Of a DNA stretch of 64,000 bases, positions 11,430 through 24,234 are shown piece by piece. The notes beneath the pieces are model-generated. The model saw nothing but the letters and a program-made list of their open reading frames with translations. It was not told where the DNA came from and searched no databases. Position numbers and translations under genes: made by a program. The stretch's first letter is position 1. Each line of letters starts with the position of its first letter. Source of the DNA: Atriophallophorus winterbourni (Eukaryota > Platyhelminthes > Trematoda > Plagiorchiida > Microphallidae); NCBI GenBank assembly GCA_013407085.1, contig JACCGJ010013886.1:1-64000 (forward strand). The letters are read 5' to 3'.

Positions 11430-11990
11430 ATTGGGCAGACCACACTTGCGGTACAAAGATGTTTGCAAAAGAGATATGAAAGCTCTTGGCATTGATCCCA
11501 CGAGTTGGGAAGAACTTGATCATGAGTGATCACTTTGGAGGCATTGTGTAAAGTGTCATGTGGAAGCTGGGGAGGAGCACGGATGTGCAATTGTGCAGTA
11601 CTTTGTGCTGTGCGCCTAACACCGTGCTAAATTGATTGGCCAGAGGCAGTGAGCTGCATGCTGAAACCGACTGTAGTCTCAATACCATTTCCTATTATTT
11701 TTTTTCCCTCATATCTGTCTAGGCCTGTGCAACCTGACAGTATCTTAGCCCACGTGCAGTCTCTGACTGTGCGGTACTTTGCCTGGATCAAGCTTGTGCT
11801 TTCATACCATACCATATTTGTTGCTAAATGCAGATCACGCCGTTGGCGTGCGAATGACGTTGGTCGACCGAGCACTGCGGGAGAGATTGTTCCTCCCGAT
11901 TCGGACTGTTTAGTCATTCGAAAAGCTGTAGAACATGAAACAACCATGCGCTTGTGAAGTACACCTATGTTTGATATCGACCGAAAGATG
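11430..11990 (+). pseudogene. RTE-like C-terminal fragment interrupted by a SINE-like insertion
   Basis: Plus-strand 11436-11576 reads GRPHLRYKDVCKRDMKALG-like sequence and matches 59395-59540. Similarity breaks at the short repeat 11577-11816 and resumes at about 11822 (GATCACGCCG..GGCGTGC), running to about 11990 as in 59580-59750. The uninterrupted copy at 59395 therefore serves as the empty-site reference for the insertion. The coding frame is broken. Confidence 0.75.
11577..11816 (+). repeat. SINE-like short repeat (CATAC-tailed family), full-length copy
   Basis: This is a ~235-bp unit starting GCACGGATGTGCAATYGTGC and ending GCTTGTGCTTTCATAC followed by CATAC-type tail repeats. It contains an inverted pair near GGCAGTGAG and CTCAATACC and the small hairpin CAGTC-TCT-GACTG. 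It is inserted inside an RTE fragment whose intact counterpart lies at 59395. No reading frame is present, so the family is non-autonomous. No clear Pol III A/B boxes were found, so the SINE label is provisional. Confidence 0.75.
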
Positions 11991-12227
11991 CTAACAAAAC
12001 CAACAGATAGACAAAGAACAAACGACGAATCGCGCGCTAAACGACAGTGTATCAAAAATTCACAGAAGTCAAACAGTTTCAATCATTCATGCTAAAACCG
12101 TTACATTTGAGCAATAAACAGAAGACATCCATGAGTGAAAAACAGAAAAAAACAGTTATCCAAAGATTGTATCGTTGCATTGGGTTTACAAACATTTATA
12201 CGTAAAGCACACAAAAAATTATTGTGT

Positions 12228-15200
12228 TCACGGTGTGAGGCGCTTTGGATCACGAGGAAACATGGAGGTCTTCCTAATGTTGTCCAGACCCAGGAAAAGC
12301 ATCGTCACACGTTCCAACCCTAAAAGAGTATAATGAGACACATTGAAACGAGCAGAGATTTATTGAAATCGAACACATCGAAATGAAATGTACGGATCTA
12401 GCATGATCGGGGACAAAAGAAGACGTTGAGTGGGACACCGCGCAAGCTATGTGCACGGACTTGGATAAAACTTTGACAGAATAAAAAGAGCAATTTATCG
12501 ATGGCAGCAATCGACAAAACCATCAATCACACCCAAACAAAATGATGGGAACAATATAAAATACCAAGGGACCGAGATACCGTGAAACTTACCGATACCA
12601 CCCCCAGCGTGTGGAGGACAGCCATAGCGGAAAGCGTCGATATAAGCCTTGATCTTTTCGATTTCTGAAAGGAAAATGAAATGAAATCACGGAATGAGAG
12701 AGAAAGGGCAGTGAAAACAAAGGACACTGTCTGAAATCACGAGCCTGGATCCAGGCAAACTGCCGTGGGATGAAATACTGTTAGGATATCAGGCATAGTC
12801 GATACACTTTAGAGCCACAATCAGCACAAGGAAACTACGGTAAACACACAAGTGGGATTCGAATAATTAAAACAGAAAAGAAGCGGTTATACGTAATTAG
12901 AAAATGAATGAAAACTAAAATTGTAAACGGAATATACGCGTGGTAGTTGCTGTTTGCATTTAATCGACCAGCAACAATGGCAGTATGCGTCATATCTTGG
13001 TTTACAGATTCGTAGATTACGTTTTCATATTTGTTATGCGTGAATTTTTCCATCATTTACGATTGTGACTATTTACGGCTCAGCCACAGTGTTACAACAC
13101 ACGGAAAGACTACTACTCATAAAGATTGAAGAGTTGTATTGACTTTATCTACTGTACTCCACAGAAATATCCTTTAAAAGCGGAAGGATTGCTCAATGGT
13201 AAACGTATGTGTAGCAGCATAACCTTAGTTACTTCATTTATTAGTCCGTCTAGAAACATTGTGTTATATTATTCAAAAGCAGAACTCAAATAATAATTAT
13301 CCAAAACACTGAAAACCTCCATAAACTATTAGCCACTATTGACCAACCAGACCCAATATTACCCTTAGCAAGAACAAAGGCAGACCTATTAGTCAAAAAG
13401 CTTTCACCATCTCTGACCATAAGCCAGATTAGGCTACGGCAGGTCTGTTTTATATACTTTAGCGTAAACAAAATGAAGGGCACAAAATAGACCAATCAGA
13501 ATCGAGAATCAGTGGTTCAAAATACTTCAGGCCCACATAGGGATTTTAGGAGTAACATGTGTTTTTTTTGGGGGGGGGATAATGACAGTTCCACAACATA
13601 TAGATCATCAAGAAAATTTCTCCAATCTCTTGGAGCTATCTGTAAAGCTTGTCAGTTGCGTTCGACACAACCAGATGGCTTAAAAAGTCACAGGAGTAAC
13701 ACAGAGACACGGCAAACGACCAACAGAAAATGCAACTTGCGTGCAAACGCGAATAATCAACACTCGGACACGTACCGACACCGTGGTGTTTAGCTCGTTC
13801 GGTCAGCAAAGTGGGATCGTGGATACGTTGAGCGCCAGACATAATTTCTTCGCCACGCATGTAAAAATCGTACGAGTTGGAGTATTTCTAAAGGAAAACA
13901 AGTGGAGGGTAGTAAAATAATTAGTGCATAAGGTACTACTCATCGCATGATAATAACAGGTTACACGTAAACAAAGTTATACTTGAATGCCACTGTTGCA
14001 TAGGGTTCGTACAACGAACCACGATGTTCAAACACAGAATCACATCGTGATTCGTGGTCAAGCATTCGAGGCGCTTATGGATGACCAAAGTAATGTGTTG
14101 CGGGGGATGTGAGGTTACACGGGTTCTTATAAGGCAGTTTTTGACGAAATAATTGAATAACAACTACTGTAGAAAACAAAGTAACCATTTAACATTATTT
14201 TCGTATTCGATTCGATTTTAATGGTAGACCGAATGTCGTGATTGTGAAACGACATGTTTAATCATATCTGTCTAGGCCTGGGCAACCTGACAGTATCTTA
14301 GCCCACGTGCAGTCTCTGACTGTACGGCACTTTGCCTGGATCAGGCTTGTGCTTTCATACAATGTTTAATCAGCAATTTAGTTTTCGATAGAGTCCCACC
14401 GAATCGAAAAAATTACAGGACTGAAGTCTGAAAAAGTTAAACCGAGTCTAGAGAGAAAATTAAAGGTAAACAAAAACCGTCGTAAGACTGCAGTGTGTGC
14501 TGGATTACAGCTCACTACAAGTGACAATCAAATTAGACGGCAAGGCCTTATTGTATATCAATTAAATCGTATGTTGGTAGTATGATAGACTTGCAGTCAT
14601 GCTGTCAGGCTCCTTGACTGGAAGCGAAAGAGTATCAAGAGCAGCGAGACATTAATAAATGTTTGGACGTTAGATGCATCTAATAATCACACACCCGCAA
14701 AATCCACACAAAATAAAGACCAAAATTTGGAAGCACATGTTGAAAAATTATGCAAAATAAATGTTGCGACTTATTAACAGACGTGGTCAAAAATATGAAA
14801 GAAACAGAGTCAGCGGACCAAGATTGCACGAATAACGACAGGTGGATAGTGGTCATCAGAATATCTGCTTCATTGGCATAAGGTCATGGTATCAAGTACA
14901 GCGTCACAAGATGTTGGCGTGACCTACAGTCGAGACATCCCTTAGACGTCGTATACCAGAAAGACCTACTGAGATTGGTTGAGGTCATGAAACTGATTTA
15001 CAGTTTCATTAGTATTCATCAGCATTTGTAAGCAAAATCTCATTGGGAAAATGACAAGGTAAAAACATAAATGTTGTCGATTGGTTCGTGACTTGCAGTG
15101 ATTGCAAGCGAATCACCTACGATTCTAGTTGGACTGATGAAAGCGATCGGTTTTTGTCAACGGGTATGCTACAAGGGCAACATGACATCCCGTCATGCTT

Positions 15201-18200
15201 TCTCATGCTTAAGCGATTAATTTGATTAATTGTTTCAAATGGACGCCGGTAGTCCCACTTGTTACATGTTGTATCGCGAATATGCAGTAGACAGTAATGT
15301 AACAAAAGCTGGATTACGCAGAACATAACGCTGATGATCTAATAGTTTTACCGTCCTAGCGATTCTTGCCTCGGTCGAATAACATTACCTTAACCCATGT
15401 ACCAAACGGCCTAAAATGGCACGGAACGACTACGACCGTCATGACCAGATCAGGCCAAGGTCGAACAACACCAATTTAGGTACCCAGCAAATCACGTAAT
15501 GGATAAAAATTTGCACGCAATCTGTCAGAGCAGAATATTTAATTTGTTTGTTACAAAGCAACGTAGCCAGTGTCAACTGACCTTGCACTATGCGTTAGGC
15601 ACATCGACCACTGATCCTGATATTGCCTGTGACTTGACACCCCTAGGTTTACTTTAGGTAAGATGGTTGCAAGGTACCGATTGGAATATTATTTAGTCCT
15701 GATCATCACCCTTAATCTGACGAAGCTTGCGTCAGAAGTCAAACCTGACACAAAAACTGCTTTATCCGATTGCACACAAATTTGCTTATATTAATATGAC
15801 TAATACGCGATTGATCCCATCAATTGAAACAATCACAAAGTTGAGGGAATAAAAAAGTAGATTGCTATACGAAATGACACGACGTTCACCTTGTCATGTG
15901 GGTTGGGCATTGTGTAAAAAGCGCGGATATCCAAGGGGAATTTGTCCAAAATGTAAAAGTCAGTGTCGTATTTCTGCTTGATCAAACGACCGAGGAATTT
16001 CTCTGCCGGTGTGCTCAGATCATCGTAATCGCCCAATTCCCAACCAGCTTCACGAAGCATTCGAATGCCCTCACTGTACTCCAAACGTAACCTAACAGAA
16101 GCAAGAAAATACAAAGTCATGGGATTAGCAAATCGAAGCAAACCAAACCCACGACTCTGGCATGTGCCTGGATTCTAATTGTTATGTTAACGGCGTTTCA
16201 CGGAACAAGGCAACAATAACAGCAAAGAAGGAGTTAACGCAAGAAACCTAACACTACATGAATGAAAAAATGTCATTAACGGCATGTTTATGTGCTCCTA
16301 ATGCCTTCTTTAATACCACAATCGGAGCACCCGGGAGTGAGTTTACTATACTTACAACGGAGCTCACGGTCGGGATAAGCTCGGATTATGCAAAGAATCC
16401 CACCCATCTGGAGTGGGGAACAAATCTATATCCAACAATCACACGTTGCTTCCTTGAGATCGCCATAAATGCTTTCATTTGAAAAGAAGTGACTGGTAAC
16501 ATGTGAAATAATTGACACGAGGTGAAACCCACTCACCCTAGACATCATTCTTGCTCGTGAAATAAAAATAATGCGCCAAAAAATACTTGTTTAAAGTGCA
16601 ACAGATTGCCAAGTGCCTTTAAATAGAAGAATGTTTACAGCTGTTGCGGAGGAGAAGACGGTCGAATAACTCATTTGTGAACGATGCAGCACTGAGTCCA
16701 GTCATCCCCAACCACGGAAGTGCAACGGTGGGAGGGATTCCATGGTGTGAAGACGCGAAGTGCAATAGCGATGAGCGTTAATCACGAGCTTTCGAACGAT
16801 CTACAAAGTACTCTACCCTCCGACACAAAACAAGAGCAAGAAGCGCCGAAAAGTTGGACGACGATTGCGAAGTCGTAATATTTCGGGTTTCGGATTGATT
16901 GCATTCGAACGGTTCGAGCGACAACATATTCGTTATCATAAGAAGATGAACGACGTCAGCCGCAATATGCAATTCGTCGATGTCGATCAAACGAGGCCTG
17001 ATTGGCATGGGCTTGAATAGTACTTGTTGGCTTGAAATCGACTGGCAAATCAGATCGAAGTGACGACCGGGACAGACATGTTGAGGATCAGCGTTGTGAT
17101 GGTTTTATTTGCCTATATAAGATGAACGTGTGTTTCGTTATTTGTCTTGTGCGTAATAAACGCCTTTGACGGATCGGCTTCTCTTGTGTTGTGGAATTCG
17201 CGGGTGATTGCGATTAGCGCTGGACAGATTGACCTCAGGGATGAATCAAGATACAATCGATGTGTGCGGGTGAACCGCGGGGGTTACGTGGTTCTTGTTG
17301 GACCGAAATGTAACAATTGGCCAGATATGCGCCAACCGCAAGCAATTTCTACTTCTCTACCCCCACTCGCTACAATAGTAATGACAGGAAAAGAACACGT
17401 TATTTATGTGTTTGCACAGATGCGAAAACGAAAACGTGAGGCCTCATTTAGACAGTGTGTAATAAGTGCGTGGGACACCATTATGTGATCCCGGGAAAAA
17501 GGTGTGAAAGTGAAAAGTTTTGCAGTTACGACTTACCAATGTTACGTGCACAATACAAATGCGGAAGCGTCGTGGCGACACGATACTCTGTTTCATTGTG
17601 CTTGAATGAAGAGTTCTGTTTCGTAAGCTAACTGTCTATTCCAATGTCTGATCAACAGACCCTTTGCATGTTTACAACCCTAGCCACTTGAAATCAATGA
17701 CAGTAATAACACTGCCACAACCCGAACTCGACGCATAACCTCCAAGTTTGTCATGTTTTCTGAACGCAAAGGCATTACGAATAATAATGAGCATGTTGTG
17801 GAATGGGGTTACCAGTCTCGTGGTTTGTGTCGGAGATGGCCTTCCACGTCGTGTAAAATAGTGTATTTCAATTGATTATGCATGCATGTATTGTTACGAA
17901 CCACAGAGTTATATCGATTTCATGCACCCGACCGAAAACCGATCGATAGCAATCTGTACTTCGAAGCGCAAGTGGTTACGGGCGTAAAAAACTTACGTAG
18001 GTTCCAGAAATTTGAAGGGTTCCGATTTATATTGTTTCCGAACAGTTTCAATTTCTTCTGCGTATCTGAAGCAAACAAAATTCGCTTTAAATTTAAGCTT
18101 TTGGAGCGAAGCAAGGGTGAGCAGAATATGGGCGAAGTAGAAATCTCCCATTAATTGAATACAGATACTATAGTAAGAGTGTTTCTTTAAAACACGAGTG

Positions 18201-21200
18201 CTTCGGGGTAGAATGCATCGAACGTTGTGGAGCAGTTAGCTTTCGGTTCTAGCTACTCAAGTGGCATGAACGAAACATGAGCGGATAGAAAAAAACAAGA
18301 AGCTCGTTCACAAGTGCGAGCAGCCAGTTCTCGCAACACTGAGTAACCCAGATATGTGAGGACAATAAAATCAATGCACATTGAAGTAAAACTAGGTCAT
18401 AGGATTGTGGTTAGCTTCAACAGAAAGATGCAATACAAACGAAGTCATCATTCAGTGAGCAGTTTGGGCAGTATTCTCTGACCACTTCTAGGTTGCATAT
18501 GTCTGCTGTAAACAGCGTATATTCTAAGTTAACTACTTGTATGGACACTAGTGCAAAACGAGAGGCTGAAATAAAATTAAGAAATCAAAAAGGACTATTT
18601 GTCAAACTGATTGTCGCGAGGATCTGATGTAATAACGGCAGTCCAGAAATGTAAAATCATATGTCACAATTTGTGGCGGTAAAGCGATTGAATAGTAAAA
18701 TTGTTTCAACCACCACATTCACGTTTGTAATCGTTTAAAATTTGTGGAACACTCGAACAAATTGCTAAACAAAAGCGTACAAAGCCAATATCGAACTTCT
18801 CGATCATTAGAGAAACCGCAGCAGACTTACTCCCTCTGTAACCCCTTGAACATGTGTACAAACATGTCGGCGATGAGGTCAACCACTTCGTGATAATGGT
18901 TTTGGAAGGCCATTTCCAAATCGAGACCAACGAATTCCGTTAAATGGCGGTGAGTGTTTGAATCCTCTGCACGGAAAACTGCCCCGATGGTGAACACCTG
19001 CAAATTGACGTTTGAAGGGGAAAGAACCAAGTTTAGTCTATAGTGTACGAAACCGCCTGTATTCTGTTTGCAGAGATCACTGAAGTCATCACTAAGTATG
19101 TATATATGTATGTATGAAAGCACAAGCCTGATCCAGGCAAAGTGCCGCACAGTCAGAGACTGCAGGTGGGCTAAGATACTGTCAGGTTGCCCAGGCCTAG
19201 ACAGATAAGGGGGAAATAAAAATAGAAATGGTGGTGAGACTCCAGCTTGTTTCAGCATGCAGCTCACTACCGTTGGCCAATCAATTTAGCACGATGTTAG
19301 CCGCACAGCACATAAATGCTGCACGATTGCACATCCGTGAAAGTAACCAAGTAACAGAACCGTGGGTCAAAAGCATAAGATAGTTGGCTTCTTCTACGCT
19401 ACGCCACAAGATTCTCAAGGCATTAATCAGAGTTCACATTTATACAAAAGCGATGGTCAAGTTTCTATAAATCATTGGCAGTTTGTGTGTAATAATGTCG
19501 CTTTTTAGACAGCTGGCTCTTGCTTTGTAGAAATATAGCCGATAATAACGTTTCCGTGACAATTACAATTTTTGATAAGCTCGGGAATGTACGAAATCAC
19601 AGGCTTGATTTAGGCAAAGTGCCGAACAATCATAGACTACAGGTAGGCAAAGATACTGCCAGGATGGCTATGCCTAGACAGACACGAGAACAAAAATAGA
19701 AAATAGACACTAGTGTGTTTCCGCATGCAGCTCATTACGGGTGACATATGATTTTAGCATGGTATTAGATGTACAGCACAGAAACACTGCACAATCGCAC
19801 ATAAGTGTTCGGGAAACATTGAACCAGGCGTTAAGTCCCGAATAAAACTGATTTGGGCAATCTATACGAATTCATTTACAGGTCCAAAATTTGATATATT
19901 ACTGGCAAGTCAGGTGAACCTTGTTGCTCACTCAAGGGGTGTGATAACAGATGATGAAAGCAGTCATATTATCACTCACTCGGTAAGACGTTGGTATACC
20001 AAAGTTGTTTCCTCATATATACGATATCCTTTTACCAGCACGCATGACGGAAAGCCTAAGCATTTCGTCCATGAAGCGGAACATAATTAACAATCGCATC
20101 ATCAGTCTCTGTAATTTATTATCACACCACGTCGCGAGTGATCGCTTAAGTCTTGTTTCGTTAACACGAAATAGAACTGGTGTTTGCCTGTTATTTTACT
20201 TATTTTACCCTTGGTTGAAGTGGTGAGATACAATAAAGAAAACATTCCATATCACGAGTACTCAGCTCAGCACGGATGTGTAATCGTACAATACTGTTGT
20301 ACTGCGCAGTCAACACCGTACTAAATTGATTTGCCACTGGTACTGAGCTGCATGCGGAAAGGCGCTGGAGTCTCACTGTCATTTCCATTTTCTTTTCTTA
20401 CATCTCTCTAGGTCTAGTCAACTTGACCACGTGCGATCTTTGATTGTGCGGTACTTTGTCTGGACCAGACTTGTGATTCCATACATACACAGTCAACATG
20501 CGATCTCTCACATGACAGGTACTTGATCGAATATAAAAATCACAACCCATTTAAACTACCCGATCAAAATCAGCTGCAATAGCCATTTGCTTGTAAAGTT
20601 GCGGAGATTGCGCCAAATATGCATTCGTGGAGAAATAAGAAACTTTGAAAACGTTGGCGCCACCCTCCGAAGCAGCCGAAATCATCTTGGGGGTATGAAT
20701 GTTGACGAAGCCCGCTTTCGTAAGATATTCCGAGAAAAATCGCACACACCCCGCCTCGACTCGGTAGATTGCCTGATTCGTGGGCGTACGCAGTTCGATG
20801 CATCGATTATCGAGACGGGTATCCTGATTCACGCGACTTAGTTCCTGTTAGCAATTAATTAATTATTAGTATTTGGAAAATAGAATGAAATTTATGAGAA
20901 AAGATGTACAGAATAACATGAAATCTCTGTAGAGATTAAGCCGATCGTTGCAAACAAAAATATTGAACGCACAACCGTGACTAGAAACCTTATTATCAGA
21001 TGCCACTGAAATAAATTTTTCGATTCATTTTACAAAGAAAAACTCAGTAAGACTTCATCGCCTTCCTTAAACAGAACCCAGCCCAGCTAAAAATTATCAC
21101 TATCGTTAAATCTGTTAAGTTAAAAGGCACAAGAAGATATCTCTGCTTCGTTTGGGGGCGTTAAACCAACTGCCATTTTCAACACAAGAAGGTAATGGAA

Positions 21201-24200
21201 ATAACAGAAAAATTGCACTCGAAAATGGTTGGCCGAACTCGACTAGTGGTACTCCTTCCAATTCATTGAAGTAGCATGTCTGCGTGGTTCTATTATTCAT
21301 TCCAGAATTTAGACGACGCTGTTACATGCCGGCAGTATGACAACGTAAATGTTAAATTTCTGTGAGGTTTTTAGATGCCGCAATGGAAAGGTGGCACAGG
21401 TGTCTGACTCAAGACGTGCGCTAATGATGACGATGATATAAACACCAACGATCGAGCAACGGACGGAACGTAACAGCCAAAATACGTAAGCAGATAATGT
21501 CGTTTATAGAGAACGAAGTTTGATTTAGAATGAAAAAATATAGCTTTTACTTACAGTCTCTTCATCTTCAGGGCGCATCGCATCTTCTATTTGCAACGGC
21601 AGAGTAGGCAAAGCGGCGCTAGTGACGTAAACTTTCTCACTGTGCATTTCCACTGTATCCGGTTTGCATCCTTCGATCAATACAAAACTTTTCCGTATAC
21701 ACCCATACACAGCAATAATGGATTCCTTAGGTATGCTGTTACGGAGCAAGTATAACTGTTAGTTAGAAATGTGACTCAATAAGCGGTTATAAATTTTGTA
21801 ATATTTCAGAATACATGAATTATAACGAATATTTTACACTATTTCAATTTAGGCCAATACAGCAGAACACAACAAGGAATGGTTATAGAATAGGATTTGA
21901 CACACAGTATCGAGTCCACGAGTAAGGGCATTTTTTCAAGATTTAAGAATTTATGGTCACAAAAAGCACATAGCTTCACAATTACCATATCATAGTAAAT
22001 ATGCGTTCAATAAGAGGTACAAAAAAATCAATTATACGATGTCACTGGAGTCAAGTAATATGCTTACCCTGAGTCAATACACAGGCATCGTCAAATCGTT
22101 ATGTAACAAATAATTGTCCAAGGTTCGCGTGAATGTTTGGATACAGGGAGAGGTGATAATTGCTTCGGGAAGGGCATTCCACAGGAAACAGACACGTACC
22201 GAATAGAAATATCGGCGACAATTAGTACGGGAATGGGGAATTTGTAGTGCCGCTGAATGGCTACGTGTAATTCCTGATTCACGGTATTTGAACAAATGTT
22301 TGAGTGGATGATCTGGAGTATTCAATATCTTGTAAGTAATTATAACGTCACTTCGAAGTCTACGTTGAAGGGGAGTGGGGAGCTTTAGCTTTTTCAACCT
22401 TTCCTCGTATGTAAGGTCTCGAAAACCACGCACGAGTTTAGTTGCACGATGATATATCCTGTCAAGCAAGAATATATCTTTTTTCATCCACGGAGTCCAT
22501 GCTTGCGATGCGTGTTCCATTGTGGGAATTAAGTAGGTCTTCATGATTCTTGGCAACGTTACAGGCGTAAAGGTTCTGAAGATCCGTCGAAGCATACCTA
22601 GAAGCTTTGAAGCACGCTTGTAAATGACCTCACAATGCACGCTGTTCTTTAGGCTGCCACATATCCAGACTCCAAGATCCTTCTCCGATTCGGTCCAGCT
22701 CAAAATCGTCTGCCCAAAGTGATATTCGTACTGAAAGGGCTTACCGATTTGCAGTAACTTGCATTTTTGAAAATTGAACGGCAGTTTATTTCTAACTGAC
22801 CATTCGTGTAGTGCATCTAAATCACTTTGCAGTTTTACGCAGTCTGCAGTTGATTTTATTCGCATCCAAAGTTTAACATCATCCGCAAAAAGAACTACCT
22901 TGCATGAGAGCGTCTCAGGTAAATCATTGATGTAAACTAAGAAAAGCACTGGACCGAGAACGGAACCTTGCGGTACACCACTGGAGGTATTAATGGCTCG
23001 TGATTGTACCCCGTTAACTCGAACGGTTGCCTTGCGCCCATTGAGGTAGCTTTCGAACCACACGAGTAGCTGCCCGTCAATACCAATCTGTTTCAGCTTC
23101 CGTAGCAACAGGAAGTGATCAACTCTGTCGAAAGCTTTCGACATATCCAGATAGCACGCGTGCACACTGTCTCCTGCGTCAACCGTTTGGGTCCAATCGT
23201 TTAATACCGTCAGCAAGTTTGTCAAGCAGGAGCGAGCTTTACGAAACCCATGCTGGGCGACAGATAGTATATTTTGTGATTCCAAGTGATGAACTATATT
23301 TTCCGTCACTATGCGCTCCATCACTTTGGATATCACGGGGAGTAGGGTGACAGGACGGTAGTTCGCGGGATCTGAACGGCTACCACCCTTATAAATTGGT
23401 GAAATTACTCCTGTCTTCCACTCTGTTGGCACCACTCCTTCGGTTAGGGAATGTTGGAACAATTGGCATAGTGGTCCACACAGCTGCTGGTCACAGGTGT
23501 GACCAAGACCGTAATGCAAGCATCTAAACAAGCATTTAATTAAACTGCTGAAGTATTTTTAACCAATTACATTAATGTGTACACATCGCTATGACATAGG
23601 AATTTTCGCGTAACCAGTTTAGAAAGTCTTTGCATGCTTCATTACTTTGATCTTGAGCTGCAAGTTTTAGTTTGAATAAGATATTAGTCTTGAATAGAAT
23701 ATTTACTAAGGTGCCTGGAAAACGGTTTTATATGAGTGTTTGAAGTAGCTAAATAAAATCAATGTTATAAAAAGTAATCAGCTATAAAAAATATACTGAA
23801 CCAATTTACCTTGCGACAAAAGACAGCATTTCTTTCGGCGTAGATTCACTGACTGACAATACATTTTGCAGTCGGAAATCTTGAAAGCGCATAACAAAAA
23901 AGCAGACTTTTCCTATCATTCTGCTCCGATGCAAACGGCCTCTAATCCATACATGTTTGTCTATATATTCCTCTTTAGAAGTTTCTTTCAATGGCACGTA
24001 AGAAGGGCCAGTTTCACACTGAGACTGATGCAAAGGCAAAACACCGTAAGATGAGGAAACTTCACGAATATCTCCTTCACAAGTGATAACAGGCATTTCT
24101 TGTACTTTAAAATCATCAATAGAAACTTTTTCCACGTTCCTAGTCAGTTTCCGTAACTCTTTCTTTGAAAGTTTTTGGGAAGAGTCGGTATCTTCAGGCA

Positions 24201-24201
24201 T
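12228..24201 (-). CDS. DARS1: Cytosolic aspartyl-tRNA synthetase (nine exons, 523 aa)
   Basis: The enzyme charges tRNA-Asp with aspartate in the cytosol. Minus-strand exons: 24201-23810, 21735-21555, 20844-20560, 18997-18831, 18065-17997, 16091-15890, 13887-13776, 12664-12593, 12319-12228. All introns are GT/AG and every junction keeps frame; the total is 1,572 nt including TGA. The start is the ATG at 24201 ([10 protein letters not shown]); the upstream in-frame GTG is ignored. The N-terminus is lysine-rich. The OB-fold tRNA-binding domain follows ([20 protein letters not shown], about residues 83-105). The class II core comes next: motif 1 around [20 protein letters not shown], the QSPQLYKQ loop, motif 2 [19 protein letters not shown] (Arg about 295), and motif 3 [18 protein letters not shown] (Arg about 497). 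It ends [11 protein letters not shown] as in animal homologues (human 501 aa). Introns hold SINE-like repeats and a CR1 copy. Confidence 0.95.
13991..14114 (+). repeat. Double-hairpin short repeat, copy in DARS intron
   Basis: The unit carries two adjacent perfect hairpins, GGTTCGT-ACA-ACGAACC and GAATCAC-ATC-GTGATTC. A stretch ending near GGGGGATGTGAGG follows. Related copies are at 36010-36165 (minus), 36250-36310 (minus, partial), 56793-56850 (minus, partial) and 57440-57562 (plus). There is no coding capacity. Confidence 0.7.
14262..14360 (+). repeat. SINE-like repeat, 3' half only
   Basis: This matches the 3' half of the CATAC-tailed family, from CATATCTGTCTAGGCCTGGG to GGCTTGTGCTTTCATAC. 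It is 5'-truncated, which fits target-primed reverse transcription. Confidence 0.75.
15540..15670. repeat. Diverged repeat, copy 1 (partner at 62760-62890)
   Basis: It shares with 62760-62890 the ordered words GTTAGGCA-ATCG, TGGTCCTG or TGATCCTG, and GACTTGACACCCCTA. A TGTCAACTGACCTTG block here also recurs near 55185. The family is unknown. Confidence 0.45.
16680..17490 (+). repeat. Diverged ~700-bp repeat, copy 1 (partner at 57980-58660)
   Basis: Words match in order with 58380-58620: AGATCNAATTG or AAATCAGATCGAAGTGA, CTCTTGTGTTGTGGAATT or GGGATT, GCGATTRGC, GACCT-AGRGATGAATC and ARATRCAATC. The aligned part is clearest at 17040-17290. Internal reading frames (for example 17147-17488) have no recognisable domain. 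It lies in a DARS intron. The class of element is unknown. Confidence 0.5.
19110..19340 (-). repeat. SINE-like repeat, full-length, minus strand
   Basis: The reverse complement is a full copy of the CATAC-tailed family (GCACGGATGTGCAATCGTGC to GCTTTCATAC). The GGTAGTGAG and CTCACTACC arms, 9 bp each, are perfectly complementary here. It lies in the intron between DARS exons 3 and 4. Confidence 0.85.
19587..19808 (-). repeat. SINE-like repeat, diverged copy, minus strand
   Basis: This is a more diverged member of the same family in the same DARS intron. CAGCTCATTACGGGTGACAT and AGATACTGCCAGGATGGC mark the alignable parts. Confidence 0.75.
20270..20488 (+). repeat. SINE-like repeat, diverged copy, plus strand
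   Basis: It starts GCACGGATGTGTAATCGTAC and ends TTGTGATTCCATACATAC, with internal deletions relative to the other copies. It is the third family member within one DARS intron (20559-18998). Confidence 0.8.
22074..23525 (-). mobile_element. CR1-like element, 5'-truncated, 485-codon open RT
   Basis: One open minus-strand frame covers most of the reverse transcriptase and the C-terminal domain. In order it shows [51 protein letters not shown], the palm motif [33 protein letters not shown], the catalytic FADD box, the thumb ([37 protein letters not shown]) and the C-terminal [20 protein letters not shown]. The endonuclease and ORF1 are absent. The insertion lies in the first DARS intron (23809-21736), in the same transcriptional direction. 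The frame is open, so the copy is fairly young, but truncation makes it non-autonomous. Confidence 0.9.
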
Positions 24202-24234
24202 TGCGTGTAACGACACAAAATTTTAAATATCACA

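Noticed and set aside
11649..12082. ORFs of 102 and 151 codons on both strands
   Set aside because: They fall across the SINE-like repeat and the RTE fragment. The similar frame at 18827-19267 is likewise a read-through of another SINE-like copy joined to a DARS exon.
16778..17488. Possible exons in the DARS intron (16778-17008 minus, 17147-17488 plus)
   Set aside because: They show no domain. The region matches another copy at 57980-58660, so it is a repeat.
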